Shown here piece by piece: positions 47,601 to 61,641 of a stretch of DNA of 64,000 nucleotides. Each line of letters opens with the position of its first letter. The first letter of the stretch is position 1. The notes beneath the pieces were generated by a model. The model made no database searches. It was not told where the DNA came from and saw nothing but the letters and a program-made list of their open reading frames with translations. Position numbers and translations under genes: made by a program. This DNA is from Lingula anatina (Eukaryota; Brachiopoda; Lingulata; Lingulida; Lingulidae): contig NW_019775613.1 in NCBI RefSeq assembly GCF_001039355.2, positions 876,844 through 940,843 of the forward strand, in the 5' to 3' direction.

Positions 47601-49968
47601 CTAAAAACTGACCCCAATTATCAGCATTTCTCTCAGTCTATCTCTGGATTGATTTGATATAAATTTTCCAACAGTTAAGTTTGCAACACAATTTCACTGC
47701 TTCAAAGAGTACACGGCGTTTTATTAAAGAATTCACATCTAAATCTTCTTACCTGTACATAATACGTCCCCCTTGTTCTGGCATACATCCATAGATACAC
47801 AAAGTCCAGGTTTTGTTTACTTCTCCATCTGAAATAAAGTGTGAGACAAATATGATGTGAGTAAATACTGGTTGGCTGGTTGATGAACAGATAGCCTAGC
47901 AGTCAAAATGAAAATAAGTCCACTTTGTTATTGTTAAATCTAAGTTAGGTTCAAAATTAAAAAAAAAAAAAATTGAAAATAAGCAAACAAACGATATGGA
48001 CATAAATCTTAAAGCGATTGAAAAGTCATAAATATTTCCAGTAAAGCATTATAATATTTGTAAAAAATTAAAAGATTTAGCATTACTTATGCATGAACCA
48101 ACCAAAAGTAACAGGGGCATATCTACAGAAAAGTTTACTAACAACTATCACATCTGACAGCTGCAAGAAGGTAAAAAAAAAAAAAAAAAAAAAAACTGTG
48201 AGTGGTGCCCTCTTCAAATGGCACCCCAGGGTAAACACCCCCAGGTTATTGTCGCTCACCTTGTCCTCTCCTTGGAGTCCCCCAGGGTCTCCTTTATGCT
48301 GTCCAGATCAGGGTAATAGGAGGCAGAGGGTCCCAACACCTCAATAAGACCTGAACCCACTTCATCTGGAAAACTGATGCCAGGATATATTATATTATAT
48401 TATATTATATTATATTATATTATATTATATTATATTATATTATATTATATTATATTATATTATATTATATTATATTATATTATATTATATTATATTATAT
48501 TATATTATATTATATTATATTATATTATATTATATTATATTACAACATTCAAAATAAGTTAATTACATCTAAATGTAGAAATACTAAAAGGAAGTTGCAT
48601 TTTGTATACATCTTCAGATTGAACACCTTTGCTTGATTAAACTTTTTTATGCAGACTGCACATATACATGCTTTCTCTGCAGACACCATCACATCTGAGA
48701 CTAGGGTGGAAGAGGCAGTATAATTAACTTCAGGTGCATTTGAAAACAAAACTTTCTATAGGTGTCCATAACAGCTACTCACTTTGACTTGACCAGCTCT
48801 GCCTGGCTCTGGATGTACTTCACATCATAGGGCTGAAAGCAGAAATTTTATTATTAAAAGTAAAATTGCTAGTAATAGTATGAACAGGTTCTTCTTATTA
48901 AATAATATACATGGGCTTCTTTGTTAATTTACCCCGTTACTTGAGGTATCCTATCCTGGGATTTCCAATCAAATCTAATTTTCAAAAAAAAAAAAAAAAA
49001 AAAAAAAAACTTACTCACAAATCCTTGCTCAGCCATCCCTGCACTTGGATCTGAGGTTTTATAACATTATTTTTGTAAATCTTAATTTAAAAATTTTAAT
49101 TTAAAAATCAAATAATTTAATTCTAAATGCCTGGCCTGTCACATAGACCATCAAGTCTTCTGTACATTTTAGAAGGAAACATTGACATCAGGTACTTCAT
49201 TTTTTTTTTTTTTTTTTTTGTGTTGTTGTTGTTTTTAACGTCTGAATTGAGAAAGATATTGAGCAGACAAAGACAATTTTATTTTGGGATATTTTCAAAT
49301 ATGAATAGTATAATTTACATTAAACAAAAAAAAAAAAAAAATTAAATCACCTGAATATTTCTTTTAACTGTTCAATATGGTTTTCTTTCTTAAAGTAGTA
49401 AATTAATCAGTAATTTTATGACACAGCTGGTTGCAATTTACTTTAAGCTATATTAGCTTGAGAAACAATAATCTATCAAAATGAATATATTTGAAAGAAA
49501 AAGGCATTAAAAAGAGAAACTGCATCACTTACCATACCATACTTCACGAAAACATCACGACTCAACATAATTAATGTACCATTATATAACAATGGTGAAC
49601 CCAAATGTAATCACTAACAGCTGTCACTGAATTGTATTTTCTATAAAGTTTCCCATCCCTTATTCCTTGTTGAACTGCATACTAAATTCCATTTTTTGTA
49701 TGGGTTTTATTATACCGTTTATGGAGATATAGTCAGGCTCAAAAAAATAACCTCAACAGAAAATAAAATGATTTTTCTAGTATCAGTCATGCTGTTCAAG
49801 TTTTGTCAATAAAATCAGATGTTATAAGCATGCATGATAAGTACATGAAAGGGTAATTTACTTTTTACTTGGAAATCGGGATGCTTTTGGGAATAAGATT
49901 CAACATGAAGAGCCATCTTCACTTTTACTTTAAGAGTTAGTCAAAAAGGCCTTGCAAGCATGCTTGCT

Positions 49969-49999
<31 letters not shown>

Positions 50000-52900
50000 C
50001 TGTGTGTGTGTGTGTGTGTGTGCACGTGCATATGTGTGTTAAAAATTCAAGCCACATCTGGTAAATGTTCAGGCTGATTTTAAAAATTTGAAAAATAAAT
50101 AAATAATATTTATACAAGCCATTTAAATCTACCTTTACTTTTCAAGAATTAAAGTAAATTCATACTATTTGACATGTGAAAGGGAGGGACTGCTATCTAT
50201 GACATTTCTTTGGCAGAAAATGGAAATACTTAAAAGACTGTTTGAAGATTTCTAAGATGAGAAGAGGTTTTGGGTTTCGAGTATCTAAAAGTATGTTCAA
50301 TTCATTCCAGTGGTGTGAAAATGCTAGCAAACCAAACACATTCCATCAATATTAACAATGCACTCTCTGATTGCTTCTCTAGTTGTAAATATCACACAGT
50401 CAATCATACCTACCTCTGCTATTAACACAACCAGCAATGTATCATTCTTTTCTTCTTCATTGAGGTTATCCACCAGCGACCTCAAAGTATCCAATAAATA
50501 GCTGTTTTTCTCTCTCTTCACTGAGGGAATGCCAACAACGATTGATACTGGAAAAATAGCATATTTATCAATAAGTTATTTGATTAATAAGATGTGATAT
50601 GGAAGATGTTGTTCCCATTTTTTTTCTCTCGCTCTCATACCACTATGTGACCATAAAAATGTAAAATATATTTTTGACAAACATTACGGATTATTAAGTA
50701 ACTTTTTAAAAAACAGTGGGTTTAAAAAGCGAAAACAATCAATCTGCCACTATTATGTGTAGCCTACTGATTGCCCCATAGAAAAAGCAAACCAATGGAC
50801 AATAACAGAGGAAGCAGACAGTTGGTTTAATGTGTCAATAGAATAGTACTGGAAATGAACCACTAATTGATCATGAATTGTATTAGAATACATGTAGTAC
50901 TGGATATGAACCAATAATTGAGTATGTATTTAACTGGAGAGATAAGTAATGGCAGACTCAAAGGTGAATCAATGAAACTGAGCATGATTATATTCAGAAC
51001 GGATAAACAGAATAATCCAGAACACCTTCATAATTTCAAATAGATCTACACAGCATCAGATCAATCATATTATGTTTTGTATCAAGAACCAATCATCACT
51101 TGGAATAAGTCATTCTCTCTCGTATTTTCTACCATATATAATCACATGCTCTGCTTTAAACAATAACCTGCCATCTTTTATACTTTGTAACTGCAAAACA
51201 ATTTATTTGCAAATTACTTCATCATAGTTCACAAAAAATATCATACCAAACTCACTTTTAAAAAATTCTTTAAACTAGATGTAAGCAAGTATTCTCAATA
51301 ATCTGAAAGGTCACACAATTTACCATTGGTTCATACTTTTGAATATGGAGAGCTTACTCAGCACGGTGAATATAAAAATTATAATGCAATAATTCTGTCA
51401 ATACTAGTACAGGTTATAAGCAAATTATAATATGCAGCTAAGGGATTCTAAAGGATTCCTTATAATAGCAAGAATATTCCATGAAACTGTTTTCAAAATT
51501 AGACATCATGAAACAAAATTACCATTATTTGAAGTGACGGTTCAGTCTGAGACCCATAATTTTTATTGTCTTAAACATTCACAATTTCTATCAACTAAAT
51601 TTCCCAATATAAATAAATCAACAGGCCAAATGTAGTCTAAAATTGCAGTTATAAGTGAGAATGGAAAGAATTCAAAGCAATAGTGTCTTTTTCCCTCCAC
51701 TGGGAATCAAGGCAATGAACAGTAGTGAAACTTCCATTTCAAGATCAATCATCACTCACAATTACCAACAGAACAGCAATAAGTACAGCCTTTCTATACC
51801 CATTAATATGAGAAAGAGCTTCCAACAGATACTGACAATGCAAGACAGATACATATATATTATTTAAAACAATGTGTCTTAACATGAAGGGTATACATTA
51901 CAGCAAATACTGTATTCATAAACATATTCCAACTATAACATCTGGAGTATTGGTGGACCCAGTCTAGGCAGCCTGACTTTCAGAGATAACAGGAAACTAA
52001 GGGCTTATTCCCAATGACACTATCATTCTATGTAGATGGTTCCAACTCTGCAGGGACTCTTGCTGAATGCAATCGGATTAACAGAAAACATACCTCCTCC
52101 TTGCATTGAGTTGAACACAGAAAAAACATTGCTTATATGAACAAGTTGGAAACAAGAAGAAAAGTGCTAAGCCATTAATCTGATTGTATTCAGCAAGATG
52201 CCCTTTCATCTTAGGGTGTATTCCCAGAGATTTAGATCGATCCAGGGATTAAGATTTAGATCGACCTAACTCCCTGGGTTTCACGCTAAATTGCAGTCAG
52301 CCGAGCGTGCACCATAGTTAATTACCTCCTTACAGCTTTCAGTAGGCGGGACAGACGCCTAAGCCAGCTAAGCTGACAGTAATCTAGTGAGACTCCCCAC
52401 AGGGATAGATCGATCTAAAATCTATGGAAATGGGGTCTTTGTCCTAGTATATAAAAATTTCATTGGGGGGATGATATCGAAGGATTCTTACATTTTTTCA
52501 AGTCTATATGCATTTTAGCTTTAATATAACTACATGATGCATGGATTATTGCAAAGCAAAGATTTATATTACTAAATATATTGTTAAAAAATCTCTTCAC
52601 AATGTAAAATGTGTGTACTGTGGGGTAGCTTTATTTGGAACCTAAAATTGACAAGCATACCTACATCATAAAAAAAACCCTCTTTATACTGTATAAAAAG
52701 AAAGTGGCAGTCATATTCATCTTTAATCTTTGAGACAAAAGATGGCTCTTTTCACAAAATATCAATGATATTTCAGCCCCCAAACCATAGGCAACAGGGA
52801 GGAAGAGAAAACACATGCTGTTGGAAGATATGAGTTTACTGAATAACAAATATAATTGAAGTGGAAATTAACAGTTGATTCCAAATAAATACAACTCTCT

Positions 52901-55900
52901 GCAATTTCCTCTTAAAATCATGACTCATTGTTTCAAATCCTGTTACTATCTACAGGCTAATTAATTTTTGAGAATTCAAACACTTCCTGACTCGAGGGGA
53001 TCTAAATGATTCATATAGATGTCTCTAAATCTCTACTGTTCCATAACCATGCATTACCTCATGCTGAGACACTCACAGGTGTCTATTTAGTAGCAGCCGG
53101 ACTGGCCTATTCGAAACTTAAACTAAACATTAATAGGCAAGCCTGCCTCAGGAAAAGATTTGAAAAACTGGCAAGAACTGCTCACATATTTCTCAAGACC
53201 AGTCAACATTGAGATTTATTTTTTTGCTCTAAATCAAAAATATATAATTGAGTAAGCATATATTTTTCTCATGTTTTCTCCTTATGTTTTCATGAAAATA
53301 TTCTGATCACCCCAATTTCATATTCAAAATACACAGATCTTGAAAAAGCATGTTTTCCATGAAGCCAAATATATTGAATGGTGTATGGACCCCCGCACTT
53401 TCTAAATGGGTGCTTAAAGAAAATTTAAATGTAGTCAAATTCACTGAACCAACAGCCACAGACCAGTAATAGTATCTTGAGGACAATCAGCCAAACTTGG
53501 AAATCATCCATTATTCAAAGCCCATTGCGTCAATGTTTAACTTGAAACACCTGTGACTTTGGGAGCAGAAGTCATTTCATTTTACGCCACACTACACTTC
53601 TTTCTCTTTTGCAAAAAAAAAAAAATCTCATTTTGAGAATTTTATTTGTTCTTTTTTTATCATATCAATCATTTTATGTTATAAAATGGGTAAAAAAAAA
53701 TTAAACAACATTATGATGAAAATATTGCAGGTTTGATAAAATTTTATATAATTTGAGAAAATCACGTAATTGTTGAAAATCAGGGTGCATGTAGAAGTAT
53801 TCAAGTGCACAGCTGGTTTTGGTTATTTATTTTATACTCAGTTTGCTAAATAAAACAACATAAAATTACAAGGTGAGAAAACAGCATAAAATTTTTATAG
53901 GATGAGAGAGCTGACATGTGCACAACTGCTGCAAAATAAAACATCTATTAAAAATAAATATAAAACAAGGCAGCAAAGCTGTCAAATGTACAGACAAAAA
54001 GCAGAAAATAATGGTGTACAAAATAGGCTATTGTCAATTCTGATAATTTTTTTACAACATTGTTCTTGACATTTATCTCTTATAACATCTATGTCTGTAC
54101 ATAAAAATAAAGTCTTAAGATTTGGTCTCAGTTCAGACAGATAAAATCAGAGCCCATTTAAAAAATACAATTTTCAAAAGTTTATCTCAATGATTTAAAA
54201 ATCCAAAGATAATAGGAAAAACAACTGACAGAGCTGCTCTACTGGTCCAGCTAGATTAGTAGCTTAAGTATTTAAAAAATCTTGATACTACAGACTATTA
54301 TAAACTTGCATTTAATTTAATGAAATAAAAAATTATCTTATACAAACCTCCTGTTCTACCCCTAGAGATCCTAAAAGCTGGTGACAGTGCTTCAATGCGG
54401 CCATTCAAATGTGTCAGTTCATGGAACATATCAGGGGGACGGATGGCATCGTAGCTCAGACTGGTCAGTAAGTCCCTGTACTGCGACCTGAGAGCAGTAC
54501 TGATGCTGAAATAAAAATTAAAAAAAATATATATGTAAATACATATTAATTACACACATATTTGTGGGAGATATTCTTTACACCACACAAAAAACATACA
54601 TATGTAATTGATAGTTATCATTGTGGCTTTTTGAAATTTAAAAACCATATGCCATGTTTAGGATAAACTGTCATTGTTTTGAAAACCATTTGAAAATTCA
54701 TAACTGTGCACGGCATGATGAATGTCGTTTACAGTCTGTGCTAAAAGATTTTTTGACTACTAACCCTTTGGATTAGCAGGGTGTAACAGTGGGAAAGTGT
54801 TACAATAATAAAATTTAAACTTTTGCCTATATCCCTGTGCCTCTTTACTGGTAGTTGGACAATTGCCTCAGACTATGGCCTAACAGTACCGAGTACGTTT
54901 ATCACATGAAAAATTCAAAAATTAACTGAAATACATGTTGGAATGCCATCTACAGAATTTCCACTGAATAAATAACTTTAAATTAAAGGTGATGCTAACA
55001 CTTAGCATTAATGTTATAGCAATGCAATATGTTGTATAAATTCTATCATAAAATGTGCCAATAATACGGCCTCTTTGCCTTTCAACATTAAAAATTTACT
55101 TCACCTTTGTGTCAAAATGTGAAGCAAATAAAAAACCATGTTATATTTAAATACTAGAGAGAGAAACCTTTCAATGTTTTATGAACAGCTATTCTCATCT
55201 CTCCATTTTTATTATTATTATTGCTCAACTGAGAATAAATAACGCTCCTTTAAAGGGATAATAACTCTTAGTTTTGGCCAAAAAATGAATTTTCCTGGAG
55301 TAAACAACAATTTTCTCATTCTTACCAATGGTTAATGAATCTGTTTTTACATTCAAAGTTAGTCCCTGTTTTTTTTTTTTCTTAAGAGATTATAACAAAA
55401 AAAGATTAAGAGATTATAACAGAGTATAGCCATCAATGTAGGTCACGTGGTCTAAAGACAAGCTCAGATATCAGAATAATAGCTATAACTGCTGTTTTGT
55501 GGTAAAACAGAATGAATTATATTTCTATGAGTTGTTCACAATGTGTTTACTGTGAAATATAGATCTCATACGAAGAGTTATTTTCCCTTTAACTTAAAAA
55601 AAAAAACCTGTGCAGAATCCATAGGTACCGGATAATTAACCTTTTGGCATTATAAGACATTTCTTTCTGCCATTATGCAGCCCGTGCTCTCAATGGCCAA
55701 CTTTAAAATAATTGCTCAAATGTCAGGCATAAAGGCTGTTTTTCCAAATACTTGGAGTGGAAGCTTAAGTCATTAAGGCAGACAAGATTATAAGTGAACT
55801 TAAAAAAAATTAATTTTAAAAAAATGTACTGCTTCAAAACACAAACACTATTGTTGAGTTGGTTTATACTTTCCAATGAATACGATCATTATTTTTGGAA

Positions 55901-56423
55901 GGTAAAATTTGCATGTTTTTCTTTACATGCTAGCTTTGTACTGACAAAAACATGACATTTAGCTTGAAAAGCGTGTAAATATATGCTGGTATATATATTC
56001 TATCATTCACATACGGGCATGTTAATTATTTAAATAGGAGATTTCAAAAGTAGTAGTGTGCAGCTGATGTATAATTGATGTTAAGTATGATTATTCAAAG
56101 TTAAATATTTCTGTAGTAAATGACATGTCTGATTATAGGATAACTATAGGATTATGAGTAATAACGCTGTTTCCACATGATTTTCATAGATTTACCACTG
56201 AAAATATAAGACGGAGGGAAGCTGTATACCTGTGAAAACCATGAGGAAACAGCAGCAGTGCTCAAAACTGTATGTAGATATGGACCCCTATATTTTTATT
56301 GGTAAAATGCAGGATTGCACAGGCTTGAATTGTGTATAATTTCAAGAGAGTCTGAGAGCAAATAAAGGTATAAGAAATATAGCAGAGAACATCTGTCTAG
56401 GGTGTGATATCCATATATACTAA

Positions 56424-56471
<48 letters not shown>

Positions 56472-59400
56472 AACATAATTGTAATTTACAAACCACCAAC
56501 CTGCTGTCATTACTGTCCCTCAGTTTATTCTGCAGGATAGAACTAAACTGTCTCCGAAGAGATTCATATGCACTCTGTTTCTCCTTGCCAAGTTTCTCGG
56601 AGAGAAGTAATTTTGCACTAAGTTCTGTAATACGTTGGTGCATCAGTTGCTCCCGGCTCAACCCTACAACAAAGAAATAAATAAGATAAATAAGAAATGG
56701 TGGTTATTTCATTGAGATTATAATTAGTAGGCTTCCCTTATAATTTGTTTCTTTTTTTTCCCTTAAATACAAATGAATATACAAGATAGACTTGAAAATA
56801 ATCTCAACCAAATGCGCACATGCATGCAAAAAAAAAAAAACATGCACTGTAATATATCATCAATAATTTTGTTATTACATCTGATTCATCAAAACTGTCC
56901 TTGGAGAATCCTAAAATAAGAAAAATATTTCAGTCTTCTTTTAAATTATTTTTGTGCTTTATTAGTGAGTAGTCTGAAACAGACAAAAAAAAAAAGACTG
57001 GTTAAAGACAGACCTTACCCAGACCTCTGTCAAGTAAACAGATCCTGCCATTATATGGATTAACTGGACTAAAATTGAGTTACTAATTGATTTGTCAAAG
57101 GGCATGACCAGAAAACAGAAAACAATTAGCTTAGGGAAGATTGCCTAGACTGAATGAAATATCTTGGTGATTAGTTTTGTGAGCCTCATGTGGCTGCTCA
57201 TCCAGCTTTGGCAAAATAAGCCAAGTCTGTATACGGTGGGCGTGGGAGTGTTAGAGAGGGCTCTTACTTGCAAAATTTAATTTTGTCAAAGGTACCCAAT
57301 TTAAAACTTTTTGTTATTGTAGGTGTAAAAGTGTATGTGAAACTCTTCACATTTTTGACCTAAAATAGTTATCCACTTACCCACACCTTCATACACACAA
57401 ACACGATTTACTCTTTTTAATAATTTAAAGAAATTACCAAATTTATGCAGAAATTTGACATGGAATAGCAGAAATGATCATGCCGCTTACTAAAATTACA
57501 CGTAGAAGGCTTGCTTCTGTATGCTTCAGTTCAATATACCTGAAGCATACTCAGCAGCAAAACTAACATCTGGCATGCAATCTTGGCAGTTCGTTTATAT
57601 GAGATCTAAGAGTGGGAAAAGGTCTTCTTTTTTCATTTTCATTTTCTGGCATTTAACACAGTTCAATTTCTAGCTTAAAGTGTACACTTTTCTGTTGGAA
57701 AATACCAACATTTGATTTGTACCTATAACCTATCTCTTCTTTGTGTTTATTAGATAAAGGTATTAGTAACAAAGCAACCCCTTAAATCTAATATTCATTT
57801 CCCCAAGGAGTGGGCTTATTATTTACGTAATAATAGCACTTCCAAGAAATACCCATCTTACTGAGTGAATAATTTGCGGTATGTGCATAAAAGACCTGTT
57901 ATTTTTATCAGCATTGGTTACAAAGTTAGCTTACTTGTACTCAAGTGGCAGATAACAAGGCAAAGTAGGTTTCAAAAAGACCCAATAATTTTTTTTTTTT
58001 TTTTGCTATCATTCATTTATAATTCTTTCTTTGTTTTCTAATTCAGCATGCCCTCATGATCATTTATCTATACATTTTTCCTGTCTGGTGATTCTTTATG
58101 GAAAATTAATATCAAATTTTGTTCTTTTAATTCTACCATTCAAATGGTCTGCTTCTTTAATTGGGGGGGGGGGGGGGTTGATGAGGCTGCATCACCTTTA
58201 TGAAGACAGTTTTTCCTTTTTTTCTTCCAATGAAAATGTTTGCTCTTTTGCTCTTAAGAAATTAAGGACAATTTTTTTTCTTCCTATCTACCTGTTTTTG
58301 AACCAGTGTACCTAAAATCTCCATAAGACAACAATATGTACAGTAATACACCAACTATAATACAAAGCACCAAGTACACATCAAATACTAGTACATGGAT
58401 GAAAATAACAGTGGTCAAATGCTTCACTAGTGTGTAACAGGACACCACGTATGTATACACTTGGCACCTAATCAAGTGTACATAAGCATACTAACAAGCT
58501 TTACCTGTTCTTTATTCAGCCTGCTGTAGCATATTAAAGTAAACATGGCCACTGTTGACTAATGGGATAAAGATACAGAAGTCAATACTGTGTTATGTCA
58601 CATTTTTTTGTATTATTAATGCAGTGTATGCACAAGGGAAGATCAATGCCTCTGAAGCATGAGAAGTTGCTACAAGCTGTTGCTATCCCAGATGAATTTA
58701 CTTACAGTATCTTATCTGGTGCTTTGAAACAGCTAGGAGAAATGTTATAAGTTGCTAACAGCAACAACTATTTCTTTTTAAGTATTGTGAATTTTTGAAA
58801 GTATATACAAAGAAACTGACTTAAACTCTTTTATTTGCATTCAGGTTTGAGATAATAGTATGCAATTTTCATTCCTTCTGTGCATCCTGATATTACCAGA
58901 CAATGTAAAAAATCAGTAAAGAGAAGAAATTGTGGGGAAATTATCTCTATGCATGGTTTCATATAATGATAAGAGTTCTGACTTACATGTACTAGTATAT
59001 CATGACAGATGTCGAGGACAAAAGACCAAGACAAGGTGGAATTTGTGTGTGTGCATGATATGTATGTGCACCTTGGTCTCCTTATTTCTGCCTTCAAGTT
59101 TGTAAAACTATGTCCATCAAGCTCAAGATCATTAGGACAGTTATTCTCCTTCTCCAAATTCTCTTTCCTTTGTTTTCTGTCTTGCAATATTTACCACAAT
59201 GAGAGACAGACAGAGCTTGGTATTCAAAACTTATGTACTAATATTCCAATAATAAAAAAAAATCAGGCACTCCCATGGGCAAATCTTGTGAGGACAGGGT
59301 GGGTGGGTGTGTGTGTGAGTGTGTAACCCAACAGATGAGGTCACTAGCAGATTAGCTTCGAGTAAAGTGTACCATTCTTTTCCTGATAAGTTAGAGGTCA

Positions 59401-61641
59401 TAGGGTGGTACACACAGGGATAAGACTGGCATTAAGTGGAAAAGTTGGGGAAATATGGCATGGGGTTCGGGGGGCTGCCTATGCTTATTATATTTTTGGT
59501 TCCCAAAAAGTCAGAAAGTTGTGGACAGTCAGAAAAATCTAATCTCTATACACAGTGGTGAAATAGGGGTAATAATCACTGTCATTAAACTCAACTCTTT
59601 GCAAGTTTTTGACATGTTTTTTGTTATTCTGCCTTTTTATCTTCTGATAAAAATTTTGTGGGTGTCTTGTGATCTTAATGCCTTATTGGTAACCAAGATC
59701 AAGTCTGAATAGTTGACAGTAGCCTCAGGTTAAGGAACAAACAGATCTATATTCAGAAGTCTCCCAGTTTCATCTCCGTATTAGTAATTTGTTCTATCAT
59801 TTTACATCTACTCTGATACTAGGGAAAACAGGTACATGGGGGGGGGGGGGGGGNNNNNNNNNNNNNNNNNNNNNNNNNNNNNNNNNNNNNNNNNNNNNNN
59901 NNNNNNNNNNNNNNNNNNNNNNNNNNNNNNNNNNNNNNNNNNNNNNNNNNNNNNNNNNNNNNNNNNNNNNNNNNNNNNNNNNNNNNNNNNNNNNNNNNNN
60001 NNNNNNNNNNNNNNNNNNNNNNNNNNNNGGGGGGGGGGGGGGGGATACAACCACAAAGCAATGGTTCCATGATAAATAGAAACCCTTTTTTATTGTGTAC
60101 AAGAAACTATATAATATAAAATGTCCACTTTTATGCAGCATTAGCAACAATTAAAATCAATATACTGGTACTAGTATGTCTCTGATCCCTGACCTCTGAG
60201 GTTTGATTAAAAGACCCAAGTACATTTGTTATTCACGCAGGATCTTAATTGTACCACACGTAATTGATCAGTAAGTCAGACACTCATGTCAGCATTCATT
60301 CAGCTTTAGTATGTCAAAATATAGATTTTTTTTCTTAAATGATGTTTTATATGATCCATATCACAAAAAACTGATAATCTGGTAGCATTTCTCAAGAGAC
60401 TTCTATAATGTAGTAGATTTAAATAGTTACTCTGTAGAATCCGAAAGTGTTTAGAGAAGGAAGAAAGAAAGGAAGAAAGAAAACAGAGTGAGAAAGAAAG
60501 AGTTGTTTTGTCTCCACTAATAATAACTGTAGCACTGGTGCTACATCAATTAGATAGAGACAGAAAATCAATACTATGATATATAAAAAGGGCTACAAGG
60601 AAGACATCAAAATATCATTATAGCTAGTGCTGCACAAGCACAGCTTATAACCAAATGCTCTGCTTCACACTATGGTTCAAATTCTAAAGCCATTCATTCA
60701 TACATTAATTCAATCATTCATGAGCAATCCATCAATTCATTCCTTATTTGGTTCATTTATCTATTCATTACACAGGTTCACATTTTCTTACTATCAATAA
60801 TCATTAGTTCAATTTATGAAATATCTAAAATGTGTATGTGGTAAAGCCCCTATAGTTGTTATGTGGGCTTGTGTTAACTTGGATACTCGGATTTAATATG
60901 CCGACTCACACCACCTTCTAAATTGGGGCATTGGTAATATTTGATAGTCAGCATCAAATCCGTACTTGGGTTTTTTTCGTGAATTTAAATATTGCAGGTT
61001 TTTCTTCTGATACATCTTTCTGACAGAGGGTCAAAATTTGTTCTACAATCTTTTAAATTTTCCCTGCATTGTTACAGCGTTATGGAGAGTGTCAGGAAAC
61101 AACAATCAAAGGTTGGTTAGATAAAGAAAATAATGTTCACCCCAGGTAAATTTCAGCTTTTAGCAGGGAAAATTCTACAATCATTCACTGACAACAGACA
61201 AAGAATATACACAACGTACTGTACATCGCTAATTAAAGTAAGTATATATTAAATTGTTATTTAATTAAGAAAAAAGTATAAATATAAAAAACAAAACATT
61301 TTGTCAGAAAGATCAATGAGAAATGCTTATTCAACAACATTATTGATTTCAACCTCAATGTAATGCTTGGATATAGACCAGTATAATAATGATCCGATAA
61401 CTGCGAGTGATTACCAAAGTGTAGTATTGATAATGAGCTATCGTTTCGTGACTACGGACAAAATGGTTTGTCCAACAAAAACACAATATTTTATGCACAT
61501 CAAATCAAAATCAACAGATAAAACAACTTTATCAATCCCTTTCTTTCACTTACCCGATCTAAATCCCACGAAAAGGGCAAGAAACGGCATGAAAAGTAGT
61601 AGCATCGAAAGAAACACAACATTTTTCAGCCGGAAGCGCAT
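44630..61641 (-). CDS. MGAT4: Alpha-1,3-mannosyl-glycoprotein 4-beta-N-acetylglucosaminyltransferase (GnT-IV), 12 exons
   Basis: Exons 5' to 3': 61554-61641, 56501-56663, 54348-54505, 50414-50547, 48783-48832, 48260-48373, 47753-47828, 47215-47329, 46711-46841, 46302-46409, 45575-45768, 44630-44945. All phases close; 1647 nt, 548 residues, the usual MGAT4A/B length. Residues 1-6 are a short basic cytosolic tail, 7-27 a transmembrane anchor, and about 31-85 a coiled-coil stem: a Golgi type II membrane protein. The catalytic domain begins near Gly-Arg-Thr-Gly and Val-Gly-Ile-Pro-Ser-Val-Lys-Arg-Glu. Leu-Glu-Asp-Asp (262-265) is the likely metal/UDP-GlcNAc site. [10 protein letters not shown] and Pro-Pro-Ala-Glu-Val-Ser are family motifs. 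The last two exons encode the C-terminal lectin-like module. It adds beta-1,4-GlcNAc to the alpha-1,3 mannose arm of N-glycans. The 50-nt exon 5 and its upstream acceptor choice for exon 6 were fixed by phase. Confidence 0.96.
45159..45363 (-). mobile_element. GC-rich hairpin cluster, possible non-autonomous Helitron end
   Basis: A GC-rich island in an AT-rich MGAT4 intron. On the minus strand it ends with a 6-bp-stem hairpin (gaggcg-gtat-cgcctc) and then CTAG followed by T, as Helitron 3' ends do. Further stems are ccgtccg with cggacgg, taccgt with acggta, and a perfect 13-bp stem with loop ctaa at 45334-45363. No matching 5' TC end was found, so the class is tentative. Confidence 0.4.
48386..48542. 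repeat. (TATAT/ATAAT) pentanucleotide microsatellite, about 31 units
   Basis: An uninterrupted 5-bp repeat of about 155 bp in MGAT4 intron 5, beginning 12 bases upstream (transcript sense) of the exon 6 acceptor at 48374-48375. Confidence 0.97.
49971..50022. repeat. (TG)n microsatellite
   Basis: TG repeat with one TC interruption in MGAT4 intron 4. Confidence 0.95.
51996..52440. repeat. MITE cluster in MGAT4 intron 3
   Basis: Arms cttgctgaatgcaatcggat and atctgattgtattcagcaag are inverted repeats, the family also seen at 1205 and 24120. Further copies of ttattcccaatgac, gtattcccagagat and tagatcgatc (52235, 52405) suggest a second nested inverted element reaching about 52440. Confidence 0.55.
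53965..54044 (+). repeat. Dispersed repeat, second copy
   Basis: Nearly identical to 27847-27926 (acaaggcagcaaagctgtca start). A ctgtacataaaaat motif at about 54095, like that at 29467, suggests a shorter internally deleted copy of the same element. Confidence 0.68.
56426..56468. repeat. (CA)n microsatellite next to an MGAT4 donor
   Basis: About 21 CA units; the transcript strand reads (TG)n from 32 bases after the exon 2 donor (exon edge 56501). Confidence 0.95.
59854..60028. other. Assembly gap, 175 N, between poly-G runs
   Basis: N flanked by about 16 G on both sides in MGAT4 intron 1. It probably represents an unsequenced poly-G tract. Confidence 0.95.

Noticed and set aside
48377-48562. 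61-codon open frame of repeated Ile-Leu-Tyr-Tyr
   Set aside because: Translation of a pentanucleotide microsatellite.
58980-59170. Possible extra coiled-coil exon in MGAT4 intron 1 (Lys/Glu-rich minus-strand frame)
   Set aside because: The entry phase would fit but the best donor leaves the wrong phase for the next exon, and MGAT4 already has its full length without it.
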